Position numbers and translations under genes: made by a program. From assembly GCF_000331245.1 (NCBI RefSeq), contig NZ_ANFZ01000011.1, positions 1 to 64,000 on the forward strand: 64,000 bases of DNA. The letters run 5' to 3'. Below the pieces are notes generated by a model, which did not search any database, was not told the origin of the DNA, and saw nothing but the letters and a program-made list of their open reading frames with translations. This document shows positions 27,007 through 35,907 of the stretch, in pieces (within the stretch, counting starts at the first letter, position 1; each line of letters opens with the position of its first letter). Source of the stretch: Blastomonas sp. AAP53. Lineage in GTDB: Bacteria; Pseudomonadota; Alphaproteobacteria; Sphingomonadales; Sphingomonadaceae.

Positions 27007-27043
27007 GGCAGGTCGCAGGCCTTCAACAGAGTCTCTGGGAAAA

Positions 27044-28300
27044 TTACTGGTTCATCGAATCGAAGAAGTCTTCGTTGGTCTTCGAATCCTTCATCTTGTC
27101 GAGCAGGAACTCCATCGCATCGATGGTGCCCATCTGCATGAGGATGCGGCGCAGCACCCACATTTTCGAGAGGATATCCTTCTCCACCAGCAACTCTTCC
27201 TTGCGGGTGCCGGACTTTCCGACATCCAGTGCAGGGAAGATACGCTTGTCGGCGACCTTGCGATCCAGAACGATTTCCGAGTTGCCCGTGCCCTTGAACT
27301 CTTCGAAGATGACCTCGTCCATGCGGCTGCCGGTATCGATCAGCGCGGTGGCGATGATCGAGAGCGAACCGCCCTCCTCGATGTTGCGTGCTGCACCGAA
27401 GAAGCGCTTGGGACGCTGCAATGCGTTGGCATCGACGCCGCCGGTCAGCACCTTGCCCGATGACGGGACCACGGTGTTGTAGGCGCGGCCCAGACGCGTG
27501 ATGGAGTCGAGCAGGATGACGACATCCTTCTTGTGCTCGACCAGACGCTTGGCCTTTTCGATCACCATTTCGGCAACCTGGACGTGTCGCTGCGCGGGTT
27601 CGTCGAAGGTCGAGGAGATGACCTCGCCCTTCACGCTGCGCTGCATGTCGGTGACTTCCTCGGGGCGCTCGTCGATGAGCAGCACGATCAGGAAGACCTC
27701 CGGATGGTTGTCGGTGATCGCCTTGGCGATGTTCTGCAACAGCACCGTCTTACCCACGCGTGGCGGGGCAACGATTAGCGCGCGCTGGCCCTTGCCCTGC
27801 GGCGAGACGATGTCGATGACGCGGGCCGACTTGTCCTTGACCGTCGGATCGAGCGTGTCGAGCTTCAGCTTCTCGTCGGGATAGAGCGGGGTGAGGTTGT
27901 CGAAATTGACGCGGTGACGCACGACATCGGGATCGTCGAAGTTGACTGCGGTCAGCTTGGTCAGCGCGAAATAGCGCTCGCCATCGCGCGGCGCGCGGAT
28001 TTCGCCTTCCACCGTATCACCGGTGCGCAGGCCGAAGCGGCGCACCTGGTTGGGGCTGACATAGATGTCATCGGGTCCGGCGAGATAGTTCGCCTCCGGG
28101 CTGCGTAGGAAACCGAAGCCATCGGACAGCACCTCGATGGTGCCCAGACCCATGATCTGCTCGCCATCTTCGGCCAGTTCCTTGAGGATCGCGAACATCA
28201 GGTCCTGGCGGCGGAGCGTCGATGCGCTCTCGACGCCCAGCTCTTCAGCCATGGTGACGAGTTCAGCGGGGGTTTTCTGCTTGAGTTCTTTAAGGTGCAT
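27044..28300 (-). CDS. rho: Transcription termination factor Rho
   Basis: Hexameric RNA-dependent helicase that ends transcripts. The N-terminal helical domain begins [14 protein letters not shown]. The RNA-binding cold-shock-like domain contains [20 protein letters not shown]. The ATPase core has [12 protein letters not shown] (Walker A), [13 protein letters not shown] (Walker B) and the Q- and R-loop regions ending near [11 protein letters not shown]. The 418 residues match the family, with no insertion. The chosen ATG starts at the conserved MHLKELK; a longer open frame upstream is unsupported. Confidence 0.97.
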   Translation of the reverse strand: MHLKELKQKTPAELVTMAEELGVESASTLRRQDLMFAILKELAEDGEQIMGLGTIEVLSDGFGFLRSPEANYLAGPDDIYVSPNQVRRFGLRTGDTVEGEIRAPRDGERYFALTKLTAVNFDDPDVVRHRVNFDNLTPLYPDEKLKLDTLDPTVKDKSARVIDIVSPQGKGQRALIVAPPRVGKTVLLQNIAKAITDNHPEVFLIVLLIDERPEEVTDMQRSVKGEVISSTFDEPAQRHVQVAEMVIEKAKRLVEHKKDVVILLDSITRLGRAYNTVVPSSGKVLTGGVDANALQRPKRFFGAARNIEEGGSLSIIATALIDTGSRMDEVIFEEFKGTGNSEIVLDRKVADKRIFPALDVGKSGTRKEELLVEKDILSKMWVLRRILMQMGTIDAMEFLLDKMKDSKTNEDFFDSMNQ

Positions 28301-28514
28301 GAGGTGCAGGAATCCGTGAAGTGGTGCCGCAAAAATTGATGAGCGGCAGGTATGGGAAGATGTTCGAAAGCGCCCAACCGGTGATCCGGCCAATAAGTCA
28401 GTGGGTCGTCGAAAGGTCCCGGACGGGACGCAAGCGAAATAAGCGCCGCCTTGGGCAAAGTCAATCCGCGCTGCGACAGGGCGAGTGGGGGCTTCTAGCC
28501 GCTTGCCAACCTCG

Positions 28515-28533
28515 TCCGCTCAGGCTGAGCGGA
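28515..28533. repeat. Short perfect inverted repeat
   Basis: TCCGCTCA and TGAGCGGA flank GGC, inside a looser AACC/GGTT symmetry. No T-run follows on either strand, so it looks like a repeat-type palindrome (REP-like) in the 258-base rho/hemJ spacer rather than a terminator. Confidence 0.4.
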
Positions 28534-28558
28534 GGGGGTTAGGCTAAAAACGCCGCCG

Positions 28559-29023
28559 TCAGAAAGGTTTGACGATCACCAGGATCACGATGACCGCAGC
28601 GGCAATGCCGGGCACCTCGTTGATCAGCCGCAGCTGCTTGCCGGTCAGCTTGCGCTCGCCCTTGGCGAGCTTGCGCGCATAGCCGATCATCCAGCCATGA
28701 TAGCCGCTGAGCACCAGCACGAGCAGCAGCTTGGCATGGAACCAGCCCTGCTGGAACGCGCCGATCTGCACGGCGAGCACCAGCCCGAGCAGCCAGACGA
28801 CGATCAGCGAGGGGTTGAGGATGATATTTTTGAGCTTGGATTCGCGGTCGATCCAGCGGGTCGCCTCTTCGGAGCCATGTTCGGCCTCCTGATGATAGAC
28901 CAGGAACCGCGGCATCATGAAAAGGCCCGCCATCCAGAAGATGACGAAGATGAGGTGCGCCGCTTTGAGCCAGAGATAGAGCATTGAAAAGACGTAATCC
29001 GCTGTCAGGAGGAGCTCGTTCAT
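28559..29023 (-). CDS. hemJ: Protoporphyrinogen oxidase HemJ
   Basis: Inner-membrane haem-pathway enzyme oxidising protoporphyrinogen IX. The 154-residue UPF0093 protein has four or five helices and the conserved WLKAAHLIFVIFWMAGLFMMPR with the haem-ligand His. Later features are FHAKLLLVLVLSGYHGW and the PGIAAAVIVILVIVKPF end. It sits 57 bases past hemE on the same strand, which supports the role. A Met 13 codons in would also give a family-like start, but neither has a strong ribosome-binding site. Confidence 0.9.
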   Translation of the reverse strand: MNELLLTADYVFSMLYLWLKAAHLIFVIFWMAGLFMMPRFLVYHQEAEHGSEEATRWIDRESKLKNIILNPSLIVVWLLGLVLAVQIGAFQQGWFHAKLLLVLVLSGYHGWMIGYARKLAKGERKLTGKQLRLINEVPGIAAAVIVILVIVKPF

Positions 29024-29080
29024 GGTGCCATGCCGTGTGCGCGGACCGGTGTGACGCGGGCCGCTCGTGAGGCAGCGCGA

Positions 29081-30112
29081 TTATGCGCCCTGCTTCACCA
29101 GTGTAAGCAGTGCGTGAACATGTTCAATGGGCGTCTGCTGCAATATGCCATGGCCCAGGTTGAAAATGTGCGGCCGCCCCTCGAAGGTGCGGATGATGTG
29201 CCGGACCGCGCTTTCCATCTGCTCGCCGCCGGCCAGCAGCGCAAGCGGATCGAGATTGCCCTGCACCGGCAGATGCGCGGGGATGTTGGCCGCAGCCCAG
29301 ACCGGGTCGATCGTCTCGTCGAGCCCCAGCGCATCGACACCGGTCTCGCGCGCATAGGCGGCCAGCTTTTCGCCTGCGCCCTTGGGGAAACCGATGACCG
29401 GAATGCCGGGCCGTGCTTCATGGATGGCAGCGGCGATCCGCGCGTTGGGCGCGATGACCCAGCGTTCGAACTGTGCCGGCGACAGTGATCCGGCCCAGCT
29501 GTCGAAGATCTGTACCGCATCGACCCCGGCATCGATCTGACCGATGAGATAGGTGATGGTCAGATCGACGATGGCGTCGATCAACACCTGGAAAGCCTGC
29601 GGATCTCTATAGGCATAGGCACGGGTGGCGTGCTGGTCCTTGCTGCCCTCGCCGTTGACCATATAGGTCGCCACCGTCCAGGCAGACCCTGCAAAGCCCA
29701 AAAACGCCTTCTCAGGCGCAAGCTCGGCTTTGACCAGACGTACGGTCTCGTAGATCGCATCGAGGCGCTCATAGGCCGGGACAAGGCTCTCCAGCGCATG
29801 ATCGACCAGAGTGGGAGACAAATGCGGACCTTCGCCCACCAGAAACTGAAGGTTCTGCCCCATCGCATAAGGCACGATCAGAATGTCGGAAAACAGGATC
29901 GCGGCATCGAGATCGAACCGGCGCAGCGGCTGCAGCGTGATCTCGGCAGCCGAGGGACTGTCATACACCAGTTCCAGAAAGCCGCCCTTGTCTGCCCTGA
30001 GCGCGCGATACTCGGGCAGGTAGCGCCCGGCCTGTCGCATCATCCACATCGGTGGAACATCGTGCACCTTGCCTGCCAGGCAATCGAGCAATGGTGCGTT
30101 TCGCGTCGTCAT
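29081..30112 (-). CDS. hemE: Uroporphyrinogen decarboxylase
   Basis: Decarboxylates uroporphyrinogen III to coproporphyrinogen III in haem synthesis. The substrate-binding signature PPMWMMRQAGRYLPEYR is near residues 18-34, and the central GFAGSAWTVATYMVNG is the second signature. The 343 residues are normal. The ATG of MTTRNAPLLDCL fits family starts; an in-frame ATG seven codons upstream falls at the edge of the AT-rich origin tract. Together with the gene on its other side it brackets the replication origin, as in Caulobacter. Confidence 0.96.
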   Translation of the reverse strand: MTTRNAPLLDCLAGKVHDVPPMWMMRQAGRYLPEYRALRADKGGFLELVYDSPSAAEITLQPLRRFDLDAAILFSDILIVPYAMGQNLQFLVGEGPHLSPTLVDHALESLVPAYERLDAIYETVRLVKAELAPEKAFLGFAGSAWTVATYMVNGEGSKDQHATRAYAYRDPQAFQVLIDAIVDLTITYLIGQIDAGVDAVQIFDSWAGSLSPAQFERWVIAPNARIAAAIHEARPGIPVIGFPKGAGEKLAAYARETGVDALGLDETIDPVWAAANIPAHLPVQGNLDPLALLAGGEQMESAVRHIIRTFEGRPHIFNLGHGILQQTPIEHVHALLTLVKQGA

Positions 30113-30416
30113 CTCGGCTGTGTCCCCACCCATCTTTATTCTTTTAACCTTTATATAAGGAATCTGTTGAAGAAGGCCGCTGGATAACCGGCACGACCAT
30201 CTCTTGCCTTATGTATCGACAGATTGACAGTCGGCAAGTGACCTCACAGCCGCGAGTCGGCAAAATTATCCCGCCTTTCAACAGCCTGTGGGTAACCTTG
30301 TCCCGTGTGGATAAAGCCTGTGATGACTCTTCGGTCAGGGGGCATCGAATCCATCCCCGCTTTTGCCCACAACATCATGCCTTGATTTATCCCCGCTCTG
30401 CCCACAGACCAGAGCC
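30113..30416. other. oriC: Predicted chromosomal replication origin (oriC)
   Basis: A non-coding region between divergent hemE and the DUF299 regulator gene, the arrangement of Caulobacter crescentus oriC. It holds one exact DnaA box TGTGGATAA (30306-30314), a one-mismatch box TGTGGGTAA (30287-30295) and weaker ones. The weaker ones are TTATCCCGC at 30266, TTGCCCACA at 30363, TTATCCCCG at 30387 and CTGCCCACA at 30398. An AT-rich tract at about 30132-30166 could be the unwinding element. Gene direction reverses here, and parS sites lie 8-11 kb away. The dnaA gene itself is not in the window. Confidence 0.8.
30306..30314 (+). promoter_or_regulatory. Exact DnaA box
   Basis: TGTGGATAA is the complement of the consensus TTATCCACA. 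A one-mismatch box in the same orientation starts 19 bases upstream, at 30287. Confidence 0.8.
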
Positions 30417-31271
30417 ATGAGCCGCTTTCACCTCCATCTGCTGTCGGATTCCACCGGGGAGACGCTGGAAAACATCGCCAAGGCGGCACTGGCGCAGTTC
30501 GATGCGATCGAGATCATCAAGCATTTCTGGCCGATGGTCCGGTCCGAAACGCATCTCGACCGGATTCTGGACGAGGTCGCGGCCAATCCGGGGCTGGTGC
30601 TGTTCACTCTGGTCAATCCCGACATCCGCGCCAAGTTGGAACGGCGCTGCCGGGTGCTGGGCCTGCCGATGGTGCCCGCGCTCGATGCCGTCACCGATGC
30701 TTTGTCCAACTTGCTGGGCCAGGCAGCCAAGGCGCGCCCAGGTCGTCAGCATGTGCTCGATGCCGCCTATTTCGCGCGCGTCGAGGCGATCCAGTTCACG
30801 ATCGCGCATGATGACGGCCAGAACTGGGAAAACTGGGAGACGGCAGACATCGTGCTGGCGGGGGTCTCGCGATCGTCCAAGACCCCGACCTCGATCTATC
30901 TCGCCAACCGGGGCTATCGCACCGCGAACATCCCGATCGTCGTCGAATCTCCGCCGCCGCCGTGCCTGTTCACGCTGAAACATCCTCTGGTGGTCGGGCT
31001 GACGACCAATCCCGAACGGTTGATCGCGGTACGCCGCAACCGCCTGTTGTCCTTGAACCAGGCCCCCGAAACCGACTATGTCAATGACGAGAAGGTGAAG
31101 GCCGAGCTGGCTTTTGCGCGACGGATGTTTGCGGATAATGGTTGGCCGGTCATCGATGTGACCCGCAGGTCGATCGAGGAATCGGCGGCAGCGATCATCA
31201 ATCTGTTCAACGAGCGCGAAGCTGCACGCGAGAGCGGAAGACAGGCAGGGCTCTCGGCCGATGAAGTGTAA
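30417..31271 (+). CDS. Pyruvate dikinase / PEP synthase regulatory protein (DUF299)
   Basis: Bifunctional ADP-dependent kinase and phosphate-dependent phosphorylase that switches PEP synthase or pyruvate phosphate dikinase off and on. The 284 residues start MSRFHLHLLSDSTGETLE. The P-loop-like GVSRSSKTPTSIYLANRG lies near residue 155, followed by NIPIV. Neither target dikinase is in the window, so PEP synthase versus PPDK cannot be decided. The ATG follows the DnaA-box region directly, and the promoter must lie within the origin. Homologues occupy this origin-flanking place in Caulobacter. Confidence 0.93.
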   Translation: MSRFHLHLLSDSTGETLENIAKAALAQFDAIEIIKHFWPMVRSETHLDRILDEVAANPGLVLFTLVNPDIRAKLERRCRVLGLPMVPALDAVTDALSNLLGQAAKARPGRQHVLDAAYFARVEAIQFTIAHDDGQNWENWETADIVLAGVSRSSKTPTSIYLANRGYRTANIPIVVESPPPPCLFTLKHPLVVGLTTNPERLIAVRRNRLLSLNQAPETDYVNDEKVKAELAFARRMFADNGWPVIDVTRRSIEESAAAIINLFNEREAARESGRQAGLSADEV

Positions 31272-31283
31272 GGACACAATGAA

Positions 31284-31877
31284 ATGCTGATACTCGCATC
31301 GCAAAGCGCCTCGCGCCGAACCATGCTGGACAAGGCCGACGTTCCCTTTTCGGTGGTGGCAGCGCATGTCGATGAATCGGCGATCCGCGCTTCGCTGCAC
31401 GCCGATGGCACGTCGCCGCGCGATATCGCCGATGCGCTGGCCGAAGCCAAGGCGATGCGCGTGGGCACCAAGCGCACCGAGGCCATGGTGCTGGGCTCCG
31501 ACCAGATCCTGGAAACCGCATCGGGCGAGATGCTGAGCAAGCCGCAGACGCCCGAAGACGCGATCCGTCAGCTTGAAACACTGTCGGGCAAGCCGCACCG
31601 TTTGTGGAGCGCGGCGGTGATCGTCGAGGGCGGCCGGCCGATCTGGCGGCATGTCGACAAGGCGGTGATGCACGTGCGCCCGCTGGGCAGCGCCTTTGTG
31701 CGTGAGTATGTGGAAAAACACTGGGAAACCATTGGATACACGGTGGGCTGCTACGAGATCGAGGGCGCGGGAGCCCAGCTTTTCAGCCATATCGAGGGCA
31801 ATCACTTCACCGTGCTGGGCATGCCGCTGCTTCCATTGCTCGGGTTCCTGCGCGAACGCGAACTGATGCCGAGCTGA
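31284..31877 (+). CDS. maf: Maf family nucleotide pyrophosphatase
   Basis: House-cleaning hydrolase of non-canonical or modified nucleoside triphosphates. The 197 residues begin LILASQSASRRTMLDKA, the family N-terminus with the SxSxRR loop. MVLGSDQILE carries the catalytic Asp, and LSGKPHRLWSAAV and NHFTVLGMPLLPLL are further conserved pieces. AAGGA precedes the ATG. It follows the DUF299 gene by 12 bases and aroE by ten, all rightward from the origin. Confidence 0.93.
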   Translation: MLILASQSASRRTMLDKADVPFSVVAAHVDESAIRASLHADGTSPRDIADALAEAKAMRVGTKRTEAMVLGSDQILETASGEMLSKPQTPEDAIRQLETLSGKPHRLWSAAVIVEGGRPIWRHVDKAVMHVRPLGSAFVREYVEKHWETIGYTVGCYEIEGAGAQLFSHIEGNHFTVLGMPLLPLLGFLRERELMPS

Positions 31878-31887
31878 GCCTGATTTG

Positions 31888-32709
31888 ATGTCCAGCACAG
31901 CCCTGCCCTATGCCGAGGTAATCGGCGACCCGATCGCGCACAGCAAGTCGCCGCTGATCCATGGCTTCTGGCTGAAGGCGCTGGGGATGGAGGCGGAGTA
32001 TCGCGCCTGCCATGTCACGCCCGATGGCCTTGCGGATTATATCGCCGCGCGCCGTGACGATCCGCTCTGGCGCGGGTGCAATGTCACCATTCCGCACAAG
32101 CTGGCGGTGATGGAGCATGTCGGCGATCCGGGAGATGTGCGCGCCTCGATCGGTGCGATGAACACGATCGCGCGTGACGCGCAGGGCGCATTGTTCGGCA
32201 CCAACACCGATGCAGGCGGTTTCTATGCGCCCTTGGGGCAAAGCGATTTTGCCGGCGCGGATATCGCGGTGATCGGCGCAGGCGGGGCCGCACGCGCGGT
32301 GCTGTTCGCGCTGTCGCGGATGGATGTCGCCAGCGTCACCATCCATGCACGCAGTCCCTTGAAGGCGATGGGGCTGCTCGCGGCCTTCGGGCTCAAAGGC
32401 CAGGTGCGCGGCATGGCCGATGCGCTGGGCGAGGTCGATCTGCTGGTCAACACCAGTCCATTGGGGATGAAGGACTTCGATCCGCTCGAGATCGACCTGT
32501 CGCCGCTGCCGACAAGCGCTCTGGTCTATGACATCGTCTACAACCCGCTCGAAACCGGGCTGCTCAAGGCGGCGCGGGCGCGCGGGCTGGAAACGGTCGA
32601 CGGGCTGGAGATGCTGATCGGCCAGGCGGCTTTGGCGTTCGAGATCTTCTTCGATGCCGCCCCGCCGCGCGAGCGCGATGACGAACTGCGCGCGCTGCTG
32701 ACCGCATGA
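31888..32709 (+). CDS. aroE: Shikimate dehydrogenase
   Basis: NADPH-dependent step four of the shikimate pathway. Shikimate-binding HSKSPLIHGFW is at about residues 18-28. The catalytic Lys is in NVTIPHK, and Asp is in NTDAGGF. The dinucleotide fold has GAGGAARAV, and the C-terminus contains GLEMLIGQAALAFEIF. The length is 273. The ATG is preceded by an in-frame TTG that could also be used. It overlaps coaE by four bases. Confidence 0.95.
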   Translation: MSSTALPYAEVIGDPIAHSKSPLIHGFWLKALGMEAEYRACHVTPDGLADYIAARRDDPLWRGCNVTIPHKLAVMEHVGDPGDVRASIGAMNTIARDAQGALFGTNTDAGGFYAPLGQSDFAGADIAVIGAGGAARAVLFALSRMDVASVTIHARSPLKAMGLLAAFGLKGQVRGMADALGEVDLLVNTSPLGMKDFDPLEIDLSPLPTSALVYDIVYNPLETGLLKAARARGLETVDGLEMLIGQAALAFEIFFDAAPPRERDDELRALLTA

Positions 32710-33344
32710 CCGCGCACGTCAAGCGGCTGCCCCCCCATCACCGCCACCGCCCGATGGTGCTGGGGCTGACCGGATCGATCGGCATGGGCAAATCGGCGGT
32801 GGCCAGGATGCTGCGGGCCGAAGGTGTTCCGGTGTTCGATGCCGATGCCGAGGTGCACCTGTTGCAGGGACCGGGCGGGGCATTGCTGCCGAAGATCGAG
32901 GCGGAATTCCCTGGCACCACCGGACCGCAGGGCGTGGACCGGGCGAAGCTGGGTGCGGCGGTGTTCGGCAATCCGGCGGCGCTCAGGCGGCTCGAACATA
33001 TCGTGCATCCGGCGGTGGGCCGATCGCGCGCGGCGTTTGTCCGCGCCAATCGCGCACGGCGCATCATCGTGTTCGATATCCCGCTACTGTTCGAGAAAGG
33101 CGGCACGCAGAATGTCGATGGCATCATCGTCGTGTCTGCCGCCTTGTGGCAGCAGCGCAAGCGGGTGATGGCGCGGCCCGGGATGACAGCGGCGCGGTTG
33201 CGGCACATCCGTCACCTGCAGATGGCCGATCATCACAAGCGCGCCCATGCCGATTGGGTGATCCCCACCGGCGGGACCAAGCTGGCAACGCGGCAGGCGG
33301 TGCGAAAGCTGCTGGGGAATTTGCGCTCGTCTCTTGCGCGATGA
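32706..33344 (+). CDS. coaE: Dephospho-CoA kinase
   Basis: Last step of coenzyme A synthesis. The P-loop GLTGSIGMGKSAVA spans about residues 20-33, followed by VPVFDADAEVH. LEHIVHPAVG and the lid-region DIPLLFEKG are standard, and QMADHHKRAHADWVI is near the C-terminus. The ATG lies in the aroE stop (ATGA), giving a 16-residue basic N-terminal extension; a Met at residue 17 would give the minimal protein. The length is 212. Confidence 0.93.
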   Translation: MTAHVKRLPPHHRHRPMVLGLTGSIGMGKSAVARMLRAEGVPVFDADAEVHLLQGPGGALLPKIEAEFPGTTGPQGVDRAKLGAAVFGNPAALRRLEHIVHPAVGRSRAAFVRANRARRIIVFDIPLLFEKGGTQNVDGIIVVSAALWQQRKRVMARPGMTAARLRHIRHLQMADHHKRAHADWVIPTGGTKLATRQAVRKLLGNLRSSLAR

Positions 33345-33369
33345 TCAAATCGGTCCAATACTAGTTGGA

Positions 33370-34071
33370 ATGAGAGAGATCATTTTCGATACCGAAACCA
33401 CCGGCCTGTCCCCCGATGAAGGACACAGGATGGTGGAAATCGGGTGTATCGAGATGGTCGGACGAATGGCCACGGGCCGCACCTTCCACGCCTTTTTCAA
33501 CCCCGAAATGCCGATGCCGCCCGAGGCCGAGCGTGTCCACGGCCACAGCGATGCCTTTCTGGCCGACAAGCCGCTGTTTGCCGCCGGGGTCGATGATCTG
33601 CTCGAATTTCTGGGCGACGCCGTGCTGGTTGCGCACAATGCCGGTTTCGACATGCGCTTCCTGAATGCAGAGCTCGCGCGGGTCGACAGGCCTGCGATTC
33701 CCATGACGCGCGTGGTCGATACCGTGGCCATGGCGCGCACGCGCTTTCCCGGATCGCCCGCCAGCCTGGATGCGCTGTGCAAGCGGTTCGGGGTCGATCG
33801 CAGCCACCGCGTGCTGCACGGCGCGCTGCTCGATGCCGAATTGCTCGCGCAGGTCTATATCGAGCTGACCGGCGGACGGCAGATCGGGCTGGGGCTGGCC
33901 GACGATGCGGCGAGCGATGCCGCCCAGGCTTCAGGCCGCCCCCGGCTGATACCGCTGGTGCAGCGTCCGCGCCGCCAACCCCGGCAGTTTGCCGCCAGCG
34001 AAGCGGAACTTGCCACGCACCGCGAATTTCTGGGCAAGATCAAGCAGCCACTCTGGCTGTCCAAACGTTAG
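33370..34071 (+). CDS. dnaQ: DNA polymerase III epsilon subunit (proofreading exonuclease)
   Basis: 3'-5' exonuclease of the replicative polymerase. Exo I FDTETTGLSPDEG is at residues 6-18, Exo II includes VAHNAGFDMRFLN, and Exo III has HGALLDAELLAQVY. The C-terminal part after about residue 180 is the flexible tail that contacts the polymerase alpha subunit and ends QPLWLSKR. The length is 233. The ATG starting MREIIFDTETTG matches the family; an upstream in-frame start would overlap coaE. The maf-aroE-coaE-dnaQ order is typical of alphaproteobacteria. Confidence 0.95.
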   Translation: MREIIFDTETTGLSPDEGHRMVEIGCIEMVGRMATGRTFHAFFNPEMPMPPEAERVHGHSDAFLADKPLFAAGVDDLLEFLGDAVLVAHNAGFDMRFLNAELARVDRPAIPMTRVVDTVAMARTRFPGSPASLDALCKRFGVDRSHRVLHGALLDAELLAQVYIELTGGRQIGLGLADDAASDAAQASGRPRLIPLVQRPRRQPRQFAASEAELATHREFLGKIKQPLWLSKR

Positions 34072-34206
34072 CTCTTGATATCCCTAACTTCCACGAAAGG
34101 AGGTTCATTCACCCACGCTCACAACATCCCAGGCACCCCAGCCAGGGACATATTTGTCCGGCCTGTCGCGGGATTGCCGCGATCGGCCCTAGTCATGGAG
34201 AAGATC

Positions 34207-34770
34207 ATGGACATTCGTATTTCAGGTCATCAGGTCGATACGGGCGAGGCACTCAAGGTGCATGTTGCCGACCGGCTCAATGCGATTGTCGAAAAGTATT
34301 TTTCCAAGGCGATATCCAGTCAGGTCACTTTCGGGCGAGGGCCGCACGACCAGTTCCAGTGCGATATCGTGACCCATGTGATGCAGGGTCTGATCCTCAA
34401 GGGCCATGGCATGGCACCCGACGCGCATGTCGCGTTCGATGGTGCCGCTGAAAAGATCGACAAGCAGCTGCGCCGCTACATGGGCCGCCTGAAGGGTCGC
34501 CAGGAGCAGGTCCAGCACGCGCTGGCCGAGGAAGAGGCCGCCTATACGGTGTTCGACACCGGCAGCGAAGAAGAGGAAGTGATCGAGTTTCCGGTGGTGA
34601 TTGCCGAAACCCGGGTCGACGTGCCCGAGGCGACCGTATCGGATGCCGTGATGATGCTCGATCTGCGCAATACCAACGCGCTGTTCTTCAAGAATGCCGG
34701 CACCGGGCGGCACAACATGGTCTATCGCCGCCAGGATGGTTCGATCGGATGGGTTGAACCGAGCGCATAA
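34207..34770 (+). CDS. hpf: Long-form ribosome hibernation promoting factor
   Basis: Promotes 100S ribosome dimers in stationary phase. The N-terminal HPF/RaiA domain (about 1-100) starts MDIRISGHQVDTGEALKVHV. After an acidic linker the C-terminal dimerisation domain has MLDLRNTNALFFKNAG and MVYRRQDGSIGWVEP. At 187 residues it is the long form, which dimerises ribosomes alone. GGAG lies eight bases before the ATG. In many proteobacteria it follows rpoN, but here no rpoN lies between dnaQ and hpf. Confidence 0.94.
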   Translation: MDIRISGHQVDTGEALKVHVADRLNAIVEKYFSKAISSQVTFGRGPHDQFQCDIVTHVMQGLILKGHGMAPDAHVAFDGAAEKIDKQLRRYMGRLKGRQEQVQHALAEEEAAYTVFDTGSEEEEVIEFPVVIAETRVDVPEATVSDAVMMLDLRNTNALFFKNAGTGRHNMVYRRQDGSIGWVEPSA

Positions 34771-34976
34771 GCGACGGGAAAACTGCGGCACTGTGCGCCA
34801 CAGCATCGCGCGGCTTGGTTTTTTGCGTGATCTGGTGCATGGGCGCCGCAGCAACGCGTCGGCGGGAAGAGCAACAGCCCTTCCCGGCAGGACCGACGAC
34901 AATATGATGACCATTCGAGCGCGCCGTTTTCGCAACGATCGGCAGCGGCGCGACAGAATTGAGATTTTTGATTATC

Positions 34977-35438
34977 ATGGCATGGTTCGAACTCGACAAG
35001 CAGGCGGTGCTGACCTCGGCACGCGTCGCTGACAAGCACCAGGCACTGGAACTCGCCGCCGAACAGTTCGGCCATTGCTATGGTCTGGATGCAGACGAGG
35101 TGCTGGCATGTCTGCTCGAACGCGAGGAGCTGGGTTCGACCGGCTTCGGACGCCGCGTGGCAATCCCGCACGGCAAGCTTGAAGGGCTCGATCATTCGGT
35201 GGCGGTGCTGCTGCGACTGGGCAAGCCGATCGAGTTCGGATCGATCGACAATCTGCCGGTCGACCTCGTCATCGCCTTGCTCTCGCCATTGGCGACCGGT
35301 GCCATGCACCTGCAGGCGCTGGCACATATCTCGCGGCTCACGCGTGATGAAAAGACGCTCGCCAAGATCAAGGGGGCAGACGATCCCGACGCGATCTATG
35401 CGCTGGTGACCGCCGAGCTGGACCGTGACGCTGCCTGA
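34977..35438 (+). CDS. ptsN: PTS nitrogen-regulatory IIA component
   Basis: Terminal phosphocarrier of the nitrogen-related PTS, acting on potassium, stringent or nitrogen control. The phosphorylated His lies in RRVAIPHGKLEGLDHSVAV (near residue 65). The 153 residues fit EIIA-Ntr, including the C-terminal MHLQALAHISRLTRDE. The ribosome-binding site before the ATG is weak; an in-frame TTG six codons upstream exists. It follows hpf by 206 bases that hold no recognisable gene. The ptsP and ptsO partners are not in the window. Confidence 0.93.
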   Translation: MAWFELDKQAVLTSARVADKHQALELAAEQFGHCYGLDADEVLACLLEREELGSTGFGRRVAIPHGKLEGLDHSVAVLLRLGKPIEFGSIDNLPVDLVIALLSPLATGAMHLQALAHISRLTRDEKTLAKIKGADDPDAIYALVTAELDRDAA

Positions 35439-35907
35439 GCCGGGTACGGGGGAAGGCGCGCATTTTCGCGCGCTCGAACGGCTCTATGCCGCTGCGTCGA
35501 TCAACCGGCTGTTCCCGTCGCGGCTGACGATCACCGGCGCTGGCCGGGCGAGAATCGATTTCGACGTGACGCAGGAGCACTTCCACGCGGCGGGCGCAGC
35601 GCATGGCACATTGTATTTCAAGATGCTCGATGATGCGGCGTTCTATGCCTGCAATGCGCTGGTCACCGACCGGTTTTTGCTGACCACCGCCTTCAACCTG
35701 CATTTCACCGCACCGGTGCGTGAAGGTCCGGTCTATGCCGAAGGCCATTGGGTCAGCGGCAAGCGGCGGGTATTCGTGGGTGAATCGCGGCTGGTCGACA
35801 GCCATGGCGAAGAGATCGCGCGCGGCACCGGCACGTTCATGCGCTCGCATATCGGCCTGTCCGGGCTTGCAGGCTATGCTGGCCCTGCTGCGGACCGCAC
35901 CGGGTGA
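35425..35907 (+). CDS. PaaI-type hotdog thioesterase
   Basis: A 160-residue hotdog-fold protein likely hydrolysing acyl-CoA thioesters. The core includes HAAGAAHGTLYFKMLDDAAFYA, matching the PaaI/YiiD helix with a catalytic acidic residue. The strands TTAFNLHFTAPVREGPVYAEG and RGTGTFMRS complete the fold. GTG start, overlapping the end of ptsN by 14 bases. The stop overlaps the next gene (GTGA). Its substrate is unknown. Confidence 0.85.
   Translation: MTLPEPGTGEGAHFRALERLYAAASINRLFPSRLTITGAGRARIDFDVTQEHFHAAGAAHGTLYFKMLDDAAFYACNALVTDRFLLTTAFNLHFTAPVREGPVYAEGHWVSGKRRVFVGESRLVDSHGEEIARGTGTFMRSHIGLSGLAGYAGPAADRTG

Noticed and set aside
34909-35032. Small open frame starting ATGATGACC before ptsN
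   Set aside because: About 40 codons, no ribosome-binding site, overlaps ptsN in another frame and has no recognisable motif.
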